64,000 nt of DNA from Adiantum capillus-veneris. Lineage: Eukaryota; Streptophyta; Polypodiopsida; Polypodiales; Pteridaceae. Both the position numbers and the translations under genes were made by a program. The stretch covers positions 132,068,018 to 132,132,017 of the forward strand of contig CM043968.1 of assembly GCA_014529385.2 (NCBI GenBank). The letters are read 5' to 3'. Below the pieces are notes generated by a model. That model ran no database searches. It was not told where the DNA came from and saw only the letters and a list, made by a program, of their open reading frames with translations. Shown piece by piece: positions 34,641-46,177 of the stretch (its first letter is position 1; each line of letters opens with the position of its first letter).

Positions 34641-35180
34641 AATAACGAGCAATAAGCAACCAATCTCTTTCATACCCATCTCCTAAAAACAACTCAAGTG
34701 CACTAGGTGTGCCAACATCATTATGCTGAACATGATTAATGGAGTAGAACTTTGTGCCTACATCTTCACTATCATCTACCATGTCTTGCTCATCCTCACA
34801 CCTTGCCCTTGACAGCATATCCGCTATCGGGTTGTCTTTTCCTGCAATATGCTTGAACTCAGGATTCAAGGACTTAATGTAGGCAATCCATCTTAGCATG
34901 GCAATGTCTGGTGTTGAGCAGCTTGTAATCATTACAAGGAGTGGCAGACAATCTGTTTCCACCACCACATATGCTCCAATCAAGTACTCTTTTTCCACAC
35001 CTTAGTGCTGTAACCATGCCCCGCAACTCTCATTTTACCTGTGGGTAGTTCCTTTGTCGAGTACTTAGAACCTTGGCTCCAAAACTTACCACATACTTAT
35101 GTCCCTCTTTGTCATCTTGCCCAATTGCCCATCCAATTCCTGTCGGAGTCGTATCCACTGTCACTACTATTGGCTTTCCG
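34641..35180 (-). pseudogene. C RNase H
   Basis: KPIVVTVDTTPTGIGWAIGQ (first Asp) at about 35173, SFGAKVLSTRQRNYPQVK, a break near 35010-35030, then VVVETDCLPLL (Asp), MLRWIAYIKSLNPEFKHI and IADMLSRARCED. Ty3-type RNase H with one stop and one frame change. Confidence 0.82.
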
Positions 35181-36520
35181 CACTCATAGTTTACCTTTCT
35201 TAAAGTTGGTGCTTGTTGTAGCAAATCCTTAAGCTTTCTTATAGCCCTTGCTTGTGCGTCTCCCCAATAAAACTTTTGTTTTTTCCTCAACTGATACAAA
35301 GGATCTGCTACATGTGCATAATGTGGAATCCATATAACATAAAACACACACGCACCAAGAAATCTGCAAACTTCACTCACAGATATGCATACCTCCTTCA
35401 TCTTTTGAATAGCATCAATTTTTGTTGGACAAGTTCGTCTCCCATTGGGGCCACACATGTGCCCACCAATCGACACCTCCTTCACTCCAAACACAGACTT
35501 TTGTCCTGAGAGGGTAAGGTTCACCTCTTCCAGTCTGGATAGGATCTTGTCACAATCATCTATGTGTTGTGCCACAAAGTTGCAGCACCCCTTGGAATCC
35601 AGAGATTCATCTTTATTACTTTCTTCACATCCTTTGATAGGAACGTCATCAAGAAAGGGCATAGTTACTTGGGGAATAAAGTCATGTAAGACCTTATTCA
35701 TACCATTCATCATATGTGAAACCCAATTGGTTGCTGCCTATGGTAAGGTACACATCCTCACCAAACCCAAAGGTGTCCTCATGGTAGTCAGATCCCTGCT
35801 TTCCATTGCTAGTTGGAATTGATCATACCTTGATTACAAATCTCCCATAGAATATATTGCCCTTCCTGCAAATGCTTCTGCAAACTCATCCACAATTGGC
35901 CCTGTACCCATATTCTTGATTGTGACTTTATTGACCGTCTTCATATCTTGGATGAAGCGCAAAGCTCCATTCTTCTTTGGTACTGTGAACCACCTGTTTG
36001 AGTATGGAGTGCATGAAGGCTCCAAAATAACCATCTTGATCTTCTCATTTAGCAGCTCAATTAACTTTGGTAAGTGATCCTTTCGAACTGGTATTGGCCG
36101 TAAGTTCCAGGGTACATGAGGGATGGTAAAGATCCCCATAGGAGCAACAATGGTAGGATCTACACATCCTATCTCATGTGGCTCAAATGCAAATGCTTTT
36201 CCATGTTTAGAGAGCATCTCTTCAAAACATTTCCTTTTAACCTGTGTCAAGGAGTCCTCATGCCCAATCTTCAATTGCTTTAGAGACTCCTTTGTAAACC
36301 TGTGTCCAATCCCTTTTGGATCTCTGAGACTAGGTTGCAAAGAAGCCTGTTCTAGCTTTTCCTTGCAGTGCTTTGGCAAAGGAAGTGCCACTGGTTTTAC
36401 CTTCTTTGCCACAGTCTTGTACTTAGTGTCCACTTTTATTTCATGTTTTTGCTTTCTATCCTCCTGTTCCGTTCGAAATGCCTCAACCACATTGTACATT
36501 TCAAGTGAGCACACTTTCAC
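35181..36520 (-). pseudogene. C reverse transcriptase of an atypical Ty3 clade
   Basis: Frame 35834-36520 holds the RT start (LPKLIELLNEKIKMVILEPS, RWFTVPKKNGALRFIQDMK, VNKVTIKNMGTGP, IYSMGDL). A stop and frame change lie in motif A (SRYDQFQLA). Frame 35030-35713 has MPFLDDVPIKGCEESN with an intact Asp pair, an insertion-like stretch before LSRLEEVNLTLSGQKS, then HMCGPNGRRTCPTKIDAIQ and FLGACVFYVIWIPHYA. The FLDDVPIKG motif and the long loop after it are unlike standard plant Ty3 lineages and recall fungal Ty3-like RTs. This last point is from memory of family alignments. Confidence 0.82.
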
Positions 36521-36807
36521 TATCTGATTTTGGTCATGCGAAGGTTAATCTACTATAGACTGCAGATCATGTAATGTGTCCACAAAAGAAAAATCCTCAA
36601 ACATACATGTTATGTTTTCATTGTTACCTAGCAGACCATGCTGTTTCCACTCTTTTTGTAGACTATGTATATGTTTGTGGGAACCTCGACTCAAGTTCTC
36701 ACATTTTAGAAAAGAGACATATCCATATTCTGTTAGACCTGCAAAACCTGTACAGAAATCCTCCTTATGTGAGAACCTTTCCCTTTTTGTACCATCGTAA
36801 TCCCGCT

Positions 36808-37330
36808 CTACAATGGTACCTGGCCAGAACCCATTCTCTCTCGATGATCATAAAACTCTTTACTCAACTTGGGCAATGGGCGCTCTCGGAGACTGTCACG
36901 ATTTCTTTCATGATTCACATAGACAGTGAGAAATTGAACAACACGTTTTCCATCTTTACTTCTTACCCTAGCATAAGCAGAACCATCATCCATTACCTTT
37001 GTTTCCATTCTAACCCCTACAATGTAGGGTTGTCCAAGGATGAGATCATAAGAAGATGTGTCCTGTACAAAGAAATTATGCTCTTCCTTTACATCTCCAA
37101 TAGTTACTTTCACACTTGGACAAGATGCATATAACTCACCTGATGAATTCTTTGCTACCTTAACCATCCATCCATGATCCGTGTCCATTGGTAATTTGCA
37201 CTTTTTGAATAAGCTCTTTGACATTATGTTTATTTCTTAACCATGGTCAATTAAGGCAACAAATGGCTCTTCAAGATCACCCACCTTGACCATTGTGTCT
37301 GTCGTAGCTCTTGCACAATGGTTCTTGGAA
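36808..37330 (-). pseudogene. C aspartic protease
   Basis: The active-site strand EEPFVALIDHG is followed at once by a stop (TAA at 37237-37239, the serine codon in D). It continues with HGWMVKVAKNSSGELYASC, VTIGDVKEEHNFFVQD, SYDLILGQPYIVGVRMETK and DGSAYARVRSKDGK. The ligand-side motif is Asp-His-Gly, shared with D, so it is a family trait. The LILGQPY turn is conserved. Confidence 0.78.
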
Positions 37331-38643
37331 AAGTGACTTCTTGGAATGGCTTCGTACTCCTCATCTCCATTTGAAAATTGTACTTGCTTTGTTCTTCCAG
37401 AAGAATGGTAGCACCCTACGACATCCTCATCATGATCTCTGTCTTCCACCTGTATTACTTGTGTCTTTAAGCTTTCTCCTTTAGATTGCGGGCGAGTGGT
37501 GTCAACAAGAGTTTGCCTCTTTCTCTTGATGATATCAATGATCTCCTCGTGGAACTCGCGCTTGGCTCTGCCAAGGACTTCTCCTAAGGTAAAATCTATT
37601 TTGCTATTCAAAATTCTTTCTTCTAGAACTTTCTTTAAGTCTGTAGTAGCCTCAATATCAGACTGTAACTTATAAGTTGGAGTTTTAGGCTTACCTTTTG
37701 ATGACTTCTTTTTCCTCCCAGTTGTATTTTCTTTCATAGTCACTTCAGGTGGGGGTGCTTCCTGTGTTGTAGGCGCTCGAGGAGGTATTGTATCGCTTCT
37801 TCTAGTAATTCTTTTTGATGGTCCTTCGTCACCACTCTCTCTCTTGCACTTTTCTTCCACAAAAACTTCGTTGTTTTGACATTTTGCAATATAGGCATGT
37901 ACTGACAAGGAGTCCACAGGATCATTCCATCCTGTCTCTAGATGAATACAGTCACCTGCTTCATGTAGGACTTCTCTTGTAACCTTTCCTTTACTTGCTA
38001 GCTCCATAGCACTTGGCCACAACTTACCATTTTCTTCAAAACTCCTCAATGGTTCAATCTTGACTGTATAAGTAGATGCCTCAGATGCAGAGATGGCATG
38101 GGTAGTGGCCATATCCTCTACAAGACTATGCACTCCTTCTTTCCCAAAGTTATTCCTTAAGTGTAAACATGTCTCCCTTAAGTGAATCTTCCCATCCTTC
38201 AAGAAGACAAGATCTTTTCTCAAAGATTCACTGAAGCTGTCACATTCTCTCCTAGCATGCTCTGTGTTGTCACACCATATGCATCTATGAACAAAACCTT
38301 CTTTAGGTTTTTGTTTTTGCCTTGAAGATGGTGCCAATGTTTGCCCCTTCTCTTCAAGCTTTGTGAGTTTTACTTTTAAATCCCTCATACCTTTCATAAT
38401 CTCATCTATTACAGCGTCATCAACTTTTGGAAGTATAAAGGAAGAAGGCTTTACCATCTTTTCAGAAGCTGTGGAGGTAGATGGTGCACTACCAACAGCC
38501 ATCTTATCCCGTCTCCTTTGGCGCTTCGCAAGTAATGAAACAACAGCTTCAACTTCGTTCCAATCTGTCTTCAGTCCCTGCTCAGCATCTTTGTCCTCAA
38601 GAAGTAGCTCCAATTGCTCCTGGAGCTCCTTTCCTTGTAATGG
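37237..38643 (-). pseudogene. C gag (C-terminal part)
   Basis: The continuous frame from the B-LTR junction starts PLQGKELQEQLELLLEDKDAEQ, the end of the capsid region (compare G, LLEDSTCELGLISDWK). It continues with a KMAVGS linker and a cysteine motif HRCIWCDNTEHARRECDSF (CxxC, H, C, not a classical CCHC knuckle), DLVFLKDGKIHLRETCLH, a charged linker with KRITRRSDT, and EVLGRAKREFHEEIIDIIKRKRQ before protease. The upstream 24 codons of the open frame are translated B LTR and are not gag. Confidence 0.8.
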
Positions 38644-39788
38644 TGTGAGCGGGATGGAAACACACAAAGCGCCTCTATAACAACCCGACACACACTCTTG
38701 GGAAGATACACACACACACTATGGGGCACCACTCGGCTTACACAATCTACCTGGTCGAGACAAGGAATACACCAATGGAGTGAGAGGAGAGAGACTTCCC
38801 ACTTACCCACTCAACACAGAGACACACACACACGCACACACCCAAAAAAATCAGCTCAAAAGAGGAGAATTTTGGATGTTTAGATACAAATGAGCTTGGG
38901 CCAACACCAATGGGGAAAATAGTTTACACAGTATTGAAGAAATACACCAGATACAATCACAAAGTTAAGTAGAGGCTTCACTCACTGGAGAAGATTACAC
39001 AACAAAAACAAAAGAAAAAGAGTGAGAAACTTGGAAAAATGGACAGCGCCAACGAGTCCGGAATGGCCCAAAACCCCAGTCTACAATGTCAAAGTGCTCA
39101 AATCCGACCTCGGATGAGCAATTTAGGGCCAAATCAGGCTCCCAAAACCCAAAAAACACACTTGCGGCTGTTCCTCCTCTCCTCTCCACGTTTTTTCTGG
39201 TCTTCTTTCTGTTTTTTCAGTTCCCACACTTAACTTTATTAGCTGGGCACCCTTGGCCTTTTCGTTGACCTCAAACGGACCCCGAACATGCCAAAAACTG
39301 ACCTCACAGTGCATAGTCCTCACTTTTTGCATTGTCCGCACACCTGGCACTCAGCTTTTTTCAATATGCATCTCTCCATCACGTGAAGTGGGCCCAAAAG
39401 ATGGTCCTCATGATGAAATTTCTACATAATTACCACAAGAAAAAAAACATTCACGTTGTGTTCATACTTCTCCACGTGCAAGTATTGACCCCGTTCGGCC
39501 TCCTGACGCCACTAGATGCCATCTGACGCACCTGCTTACCTCATGTCGTTCTCCCGCGGATAGCTTCCTGGAGAATTTTTACACGCTACCAACTCCTCCT
39601 TATTGTAGAAAAAACACATTGGTACTGGTGATAGTGAAAATCGATGCACTAGGTACATGCTGTCCAACCTGTACACATGTGGGCCCCATGTAACCACCTA
39701 GCTCTGGAAAATGGGCAATCCTTTATTTGATGCATCATGCATGTGTATGTACATATGTGAAATCCCTTGATCCAAAAAACTCCTCACA
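38644..39788 (-). repeat. B 3' LTR
   Basis: 1145 bp, TGTGAGCGGGATGG to CTCCTCACA. Pairs with 46178-47332 and differs by scattered substitutions and small indels. Confidence 0.9.
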
Positions 39789-39816
39789 TAATTTGCCCAC
39801 CCCCTAGCCTGGTAGA

Positions 39817-41085
39817 TCATTCATGATCAACAGCAACAAAAAGCGATATGAGACTCGCAACGTCACAAGTCTCCTCATCCTTTACCAACACTTCTTGATC
39901 CACAGACAAGTCATCTTTCGCGACCATCATTAAACTGGCATGATACAATTTAAGACGCAATCCATTTACCCTTGACTTATGTAGAACCCCATCCAAGTTA
40001 GCCAAGTGATATGTACCATTTGGGAAACACTCCACTACCTTGAAAGGGCCTTCCCACTTAATTTGAAACTTCTTTTGGAAGGTGTCGTCCAGCTTACTGT
40101 TGTAGCACAAAACCAAGTCATGCTTCTTGATACCCTTAATTTTGAACTTTTCATTTATCTTTGCCAAATCTTTCTCTTGCATCTGCCCATAATGCTCCAA
40201 TGCGCTCATCCTATCCAACTGAACCTCTTGTAACTGCAAGAGCCTCTCTTTGAAGGCATCACTAGGCGGCCCAAGTAACTTCTCTAACATCTTAACATCA
40301 GGAAACTCTACTTCCACAGGCAATAGTGCTTCCTTTCCATACACCAAATGAAATGGCGTAAACCCTGTACCTGTCTTCACCGAAGTACGGTAAGCCCATA
40401 ATGCACTAGGCAATTCCAAATCCAAATTCACATTCGAAAGAATTTGCACCAACTCACCATTGAATCTTTCATTTAAGCCATTACACTGTGGGTAATAAGG
40501 AGTGGTATGCTGGTGCCTAATCTTCATCTTCGCGCATAAAAAGTCTAGCAGTTTAGCTCTAAATCATGGCCCCTTATCTGAAAGTAGCTCCAATGGCACC
40601 CCAAACTTGCAACATATTTCATCGTACACAAATTTTGCCACATCCTTTGCAGTGATCTGTTTTACTGCTATAGCCTCTGCCCATCTATAGAGATAGTCCA
40701 CTGTAGTCAAAATATAGCTTTTGCCCCTGCTTGTGATAGGTAATGGGCCTATTGCATCCATTCTCCACTTTTCAAATACATCAAATGCCATAATGGTTTT
40801 TCATAACTCTGGCTTCAACGTCACTCTGTTTCCAAATGCTTGACACCTATTGCAAGACCTACACCAATGGTGAACATCCTTGTGCAAACTAGGCCATACA
40901 TACCCCTCTTGCAAGATCTTATGCAAGGTGATCTTTAGAGAAAAATGGCCGCCACATGCGCCTTCATGATTCTCTTCTAACACTCTGTAAAGCTCCTCCC
41001 TCCAAGGTACACGTCTCAACACGAGATCACCCCCTTTCATGTACAAGACATCACCAATCAATTTGTACCTGTATGTTCTACGCAC
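39817..41085 (-). pseudogene. B integrase
   Basis: Three frames. 40801-41085: HHCC finger (HEGACGGHFSLK, CRSCNRCQAFGN). 40564-40791: core start with Asp (WRMDAIGPLPITSRGKSYIL) to LELLSDKGP. 39817-40527: YPQCNGLNERFNGELVQ with the catalytic Glu, and the C-terminal domain NGTYHLANLDGVLHKSRVNG. A stop at 40561-40566 (CCATGATTT side) and a small insertion near 40820 break it. About 12 residues between QILSNV and LDLELPSA are missing relative to A. Confidence 0.87.
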
Positions 41086-41918
41086 AAAGCCATATTTCTT
41101 AGACTTCTGAATCTCCTTAGCAAAAACTCCTCTTCTTGAGCCAAACTTTCCTGGCCATGATAAAGAGGTAAAGTGGTCCTCAACACAAATAGCTCCCCAA
41201 CCATACTTTGAGCTACTTCATGTGCCTCTCCATTTAGAGAACGTTCAATGTGTCTGATCCTCCATGCTTCAAACTTTTTTAACAGACCTTTAGTTCTGAA
41301 ACACATTTCCTTCAATGAGATGTTCTTGCTCTTCCGCACACCCAGCACTTGCTTCACCACTAACAAGGCATCACCTTTTATGCTCAACCTTCGAACCCCA
41401 TGCTTCAAACAAATGTGTAATCCGGCTTCCCGAGTAGCATATTCAGCCTCATTGTTACTATGAGCATCCAATTTGAACCCCCTCTTGCATACTAGCTTCC
41501 CCTCTGGATCATAAAGTGCTATACCCCCTGAACCTGCATCATGGCTCTTTCTATATGAACCATCAAAGAGCAACACATGTGCAATGCTGATCTCTGATAC
41601 TTCTTCAACTACCTTTCTCACCACCTCTTCCTTAACAATAAGGGGATTCTCCTTGTAGGTCAACAAATCGGCTAGGGTAGCTCTTGTACTGTCTTCCACT
41701 AAAAAAGAGAACTCGAACTCTTGCAGGTCAATTACCCATTTATTGACCACATTTGACATGTTAGTGCCATTAATTAACAGTGGAAAAAAGGCATAACTCG
41801 TCAAGAAAACAAAAGGTCGTGGTAGCAAGTAATGACGAAATTGTCGACGACAAGCAAATATTACATTGGCCATCACTAGCTCTACTTCCGAGAATTTTCT
41901 CTCTGCTACCAACTTCAC
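41086..41918 (-). pseudogene. B second (archaeal-type) RNase H
   Basis: LLFDGSYRKSHDAGSGGIAL (Asp), NNEAEYATREAGLHI (Glu), IKGDALLVVKQVLG (Asp), HIERSLNGEAHEVAQSM. A short deletion near 41110 shifts the frame into integrase. The upstream part (ERKFSEVELVMANVIFACRRQF) is the end of the first RNase H. Two RNases H before integrase mark the Tat-like lineage. Confidence 0.86.
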
Positions 41919-42870
41919 TCAGCTTGCACAATATATTGGCCTCATATAATGGCTTCCCTTCCCCTTTTGCAATAGCATGGCTCCAATGGCATCATCCCCT
42001 ACTGATGGATTTACATAAAACACTTTCTCCCAATCAGGAGCCTGCATGGCTGACAACCCCCCTAACACCTCTTTCACCTCTTGAAACACTTCTTCACACT
42101 TGTCATCCCATTGCAATGGATCATGCTTTGCCACTTGCTGTAATGGATAAAGAAGCTGCAAAGACAATGGAATAAACCGTGCCATGTACTTCACTTTGTG
42201 TATAAAGGTTGCCGATTGCTTCGTACTCGTAGGTGATGGAAGAAGATTAATAGACTTAACCTTATCTGGATCAGCCTCAATGCCATTTTCTGACACCATG
42301 TGGCCCAATAACTTCACCCTTGGCTATGCTAGATGACATTTCTTTGGATTTAGTTGTCCTCCACATTCATCATATCGAGCCAATACCATCTGCAACTTCT
42401 CATGGTGTGCAGCCCTACTGCTGTAGACACAGAAGTCATCCATAAAAGCTTTAACACAACTGCCAATGAATGGTTCCATTACCCAATTTTCTCTCTCTTG
42501 ATAGAAAGATGGTCCATTTGAAAACCCAAATGGCAATACCCTGTAGCAATAAGAGCCCCATGGCGTAATGAAAGTTGTCTTTGTTCGGTCTTTAAGAGAA
42601 ATCTTCAATTGAAAATAGCCTGAAAAACTATCACATACACTGTACCTCTCATAACCTGCCACTGAATCCAAGATCTAATCAATGAATGGAAGAGGATATG
42701 GGTTTTTCTTAGTGTCTGCATTTAAGGGTTTAAAATCTACACAAATCCTCCACTTCCCATCCTTCTTTGGACTGACTACTACTAGACTCACCCATTCTGT
42801 GGTCTCCGGAGGGACTATGAACCCTGCCTTCAATAACTTGTCTACCTCTTCCCGCAATGCTGCCATCTTC
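41919..42870 (-). pseudogene. B reverse transcriptase and first RNase H
   Basis: RT is in three frames: KAGFIVPPETTEWVSLVVV, GKWRICVDFKPLN (42675-43586), SVCDSFSGYFQLKISLKD and CVKAFMDDFCVYSSR with an intact Asp pair (42324-42671), then KLLGHMVSENGIEADPDKVK (41919-42317). The first RNase H starts at WEKVFYVNPSVGDDAIGAMLL. Stops lie at 42672 (TAG in PFID*ILDS) and 42321, and a frame change near 41930. Confidence 0.87.
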
Positions 42871-43770
42871 TCTTGACCCATCCTTCTTAGCCTTTGCGGC
42901 ACTGGCTTAGCACCCTCTTTCAGCTCTATATGCATCTCTTTGCCCTTGAACCCTCTGATCTCTTCATATGAAGTAATGAACAAATCAGGAAAACTAGCTA
43001 GCATGTGCAAATATATCTCCTTCTCCATGGTTGAGAGGTCTCCACTGATCATTTGTGTCATCAATTCCTGCTTCTTTGACAACTCAACCTTGGTTTGCAT
43101 CAGCCCTTCAATGACTTTATAAGGCCCTTCACTTGCATCTTCAACCTCATTTGTAAATGCGACTACACCAGACTCCTGGATTCCATTGTCCATCAAAAGA
43201 AATGCAACATCAATATCCTCATCATTGCTGGTAGTACTATCATTGTCCTCAGCTATCACTCTGGAATAGTCTTCATCACTAGACTCATCCTCATCTTCAT
43301 AAATCTCCTCCAACCGTTTCCTTGTGTCCATATTGTAAAGCTTCTTGGCACCTGTCCTTCCATAGAGGCTAATCGTACCACGTCTCCAATCTTGAACAAC
43401 TCCCACTACACGTAACCATGGTCTACCTAGTATAATAGGATATGCTCCCAATCCTGCTGGCATCACATGAAAATCAACCACCGCCTTTGCATCATATGCC
43501 TCCACTTTTAAGCTCTTTACAACACCCAAACATTTTACCTTTTGATGGTTTGCCAATCTAATCCGGAAGCCTGACACCCCAGTCACACTGTAAGGCCCAT
43601 CTTTTCAACGGATGAGTGTGTTATGACACATATTTGGGCTCCACCATCCACATAACCTTGTCCCAGGTTTTTTCTTTTAAGCCACACATCTACTATTGGA
43701 CAAATTTTTGGTAGCTCATCCATCGCCAACACCTTCAGTGAACCTCTCTCTGGCTCTTTCTCCATTGGGT
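42871..43770 (-). pseudogene. B aspartic protease and linker to RT
   Basis: GYVDGGAQICVITHSSVEKMG carries the Asp-Gly-Gly-Ala active site. A frame change near 43590 follows. Then VEAYDAKAVVDFHVMPAGLG and YPIILGRPWLRVVG give the second conserved strand. An acidic linker (EEIYEDEDESSDEDYSRV) leads to RT. Confidence 0.82.
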
Positions 43771-45133
43771 TAACCATCGTCTTCCATTGTCGCTTTAGCT
43801 TAGGCACCATCTCTATGAGCTGCCCAAAAGTAACATCTGCTTTCCTGCTCTTCAGATCCTCCTTCAAATCATAGCTTAATTGCCCATCCCCTAATGGAAA
43901 ATCCAAAACATGAAACTTGCGATGAGCCCTCCTTTTCCTCTTAGCCTTGACATCCTCACCTTCATGGCTCTTTCCCTTCTTTTTACTTGGACCTGGGGCA
44001 CTTCTTCCTTCCTTTTCCTCTATGGTCCTCTTCCCAATAGGCATCACTAATGTATCCTCTAGCTTTGATGCCTTCTCCAAGGTGACTACACTTAGCACTT
44101 TTGTCTTTCCCTTTTCCTCCTGGGTTAATCCACTGGTTCCTTCATCTCCCTTAATTTTGATTCCATAATCATTGGACCTGTTAGCACCTGTCTTGGCAAT
44201 GGATACATGTCTGCCCCCATCCTTGGTGGCTTGTCACATTGCGGGCTGATGTGGCCCAACTCTCCACAATTGTAACAGGTGGGCGTCTGCCTCCAGAACC
44301 TACCATTGCTTTGTCCAGCACCATTCCTAGGCGTTTCTTCACCTCTTGGCTGATTTTCAAACCTCCCTGGTCCTCGATTATTTCCCACTTGACCTAGCAT
44401 GTTTAGGCTGAGATTCTTCATTAAATCTACCACTTGCCTCATGTCTTGCCTTAGCCCATCATCTTGCACTGCTGTAGTGACAACTGTTGGCATAACCTGA
44501 GGAGTAACAACAACCACTGGTTCATGATGAACCCGACCTTGTGAAGAATCCATAGGCTGAAATTCAGATCTCATGGGCAAAGACTCCACCCCTTACTGGC
44601 TCATTTTTCTCAACTTCCACTCTTTGTTTCTTGCTACCTCTAGTGCATCTTCATATGTCCTCGGCTTCTTTAGCTCCACTCTCCAACGTATATTCTCCCA
44701 AAGACCAGCCAAGAACCTTTCCTTCTTCATCATGTCAGGTGGGGGTACTTGTGGTGCTAAGGCCTTACAAATCCTCTCCCATGCCAATGAGAACTTACGT
44801 ATATACGCATCTACTGGCTTACCTTCCTTTTGCACTAAAGCTTGTACTTCTTGCCACACTTTGTCAGGATCTTCTGTCTTCACAAACTCCACTTCCAATC
44901 CATGTCGTAGATTGTCCCAACTCAACCTTACGGGTGGATCAGCCACACGCAACTCCTCTTCAAATGCTTTGGACCATACTCGTGCATCACTCTTCAAACA
45001 AATTTGGAGAAGACGTAACATCTACGCCGGGTCATGAATCTGGTTGCTAATGCAGGCAACTTCCATCTTTTCCAAAAAGTCTTCCACATCTTCATCACTT
45101 CTTCCATGAAACTCCGGATAAGAGAAAGCCATG
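43771..45133 (-). pseudogene. B gag with CCHC knuckle
   Basis: The start is at MAFSYPEFHGRSDEDVEDF (Met codon near 45131-45133). An in-frame TAG follows HDPA (45019-45021). The capsid continues with ARVWSKAFEEELRVADPP, VKTEDPDKVWQEVQALVQ and MKKERFLAGLWENIRWRVE to MSQ, then TAA (44590-44592). The next frame has the knuckle CYNCGELGHISPQC (about 44235-44275) and a basic region GPSKKKGKSHEGEDVKAKRK. One further frame change lies near 44110. Confidence 0.87.
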
Positions 45134-45238
45134 GCTACCCAAGTTACGATGCTTTGAGAACCCCTTCGAACACAAGTAAAGCAAGAACCCAAAACTTTTG
45201 ACTCACTCAATTCGCAGAAACTTCAATGGAGCTCAACT

Positions 45239-45454
45239 TTAGATAAGGACAAACACATGCACATCAAATGAGTTTTCATAGTTAATCATCGGAATTACAA
45301 CAGGCAAAGGACATTCCAACTCTCTTAATCTTCTTGGCCCGAACATAAAGACTATGCATTGCTGGAAAAAAATCTTCCTGGACACATGAACATTTATCTG
45401 GATTCTTTGAGTTAAGTGAAAAGGAGTGAATTGAGGGCCATTTTGATCATCCAT
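45239..45454 (-). CDS. Small conserved ORF 'a' (71 codons), upstream of gag in B
   Basis: The sequence begins MDDQNGPQFTPFHLTQRI and ends FDVHVFVLI before a stop. It aligns over its full length with ORF c (47867-48085), with about half the residues identical and most others conservative (I/V/L exchanges), and more weakly with ORF b (47625-47837). Shared motifs are IxINVxxSxKIxFQQxIV, FGPxRL, and a C-terminal YxxSFDVHxFxL. The frame is open further upstream, but similarity starts at this Met. It lies about 105 bases upstream of the gag start and 720 bases downstream of the primer site. I do not recognise the family. No signal peptide or metal-binding cysteines are seen; the pattern is alternating hydrophobic, beta-strand-like. 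Confidence 0.55.
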   Translation of the reverse strand: MDDQNGPQFTPFHLTQRIQINVHVSRKIFFQQCIVFMFGPRRLRELECPLPVVIPMINYENSFDVHVFVLI

Positions 45455-46177
45455 TAAAGCCAACCTCCCAAGAAGGCACACCTGACTTATCCTCTGCTTT
45501 GGCCAAAATTTCAGCAGCATAACAACATAAATGGCTTAAAAGACCAAAAAACCAACCATCACAACTTGGAAAAATTTTGGCAGAGTTTCCCCAGAAGTAG
45601 AGCTGTGTGAACCCAAAATATAGACTGTATATGTATGCATAAACTCCCAACAATAGAACCCGAGCATCAAGTAGGAATCACTAGTACATAGCCTATGGCG
45701 AGGTCACGAAAAGGGTGCTCCATCTACCTGTATCACCTCCACATTTGAGAATCCCCCAGCTCAATAAAACCTCACGCTATCGACCCTCACACGAAGGCTT
45801 ATGCAAATCGCGTATAGTCAAATCTCAGAAATGACTATCTTCCAGACCAAGTCTCAGAAATGGCTGGGACTACCAAATAAAACCAAATATGGCTCCACGT
45901 AGGTGTACAATGGCAGTTTCCACAAGTAACGTACAATCCATCAGACAATGCGCTCAAAGAGACGCCAAATGATGCATACCCATAACAACTGCAAGTGACA
46001 CCACTACTAATATATCACTGTACTCCAGCTACCTGTACCTGTGTGTCTCACCTGTACCTCTCCCTGTAGTCTACAACATATAACCTATAACCTGTAACCT
46101 GTAATCCCGAATCTCGAAGCTTGAAGCTCGAAGAAGAAGGTACTCGAAGAAGATCCTCAGTGGGGGCACCAAAAGAA
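45455..46177 (-). other. B 5' leader and primer site
   Basis: Leader between LTR and ORF a. At its LTR-proximal end the minus strand reads TTTTGGTGCCCCCACTGAGG (complement of 46157-46175), the probable primer-binding site starting TGG. I could not match it to a specific tRNA. No further domain is seen. Confidence 0.55.

Noticed and set aside
38644-38715. N-terminal 24 codons of the frame 37237-38715 as part of C gag
   Set aside because: They are translated B LTR sequence; true gag similarity starts at the LTR border 38643.
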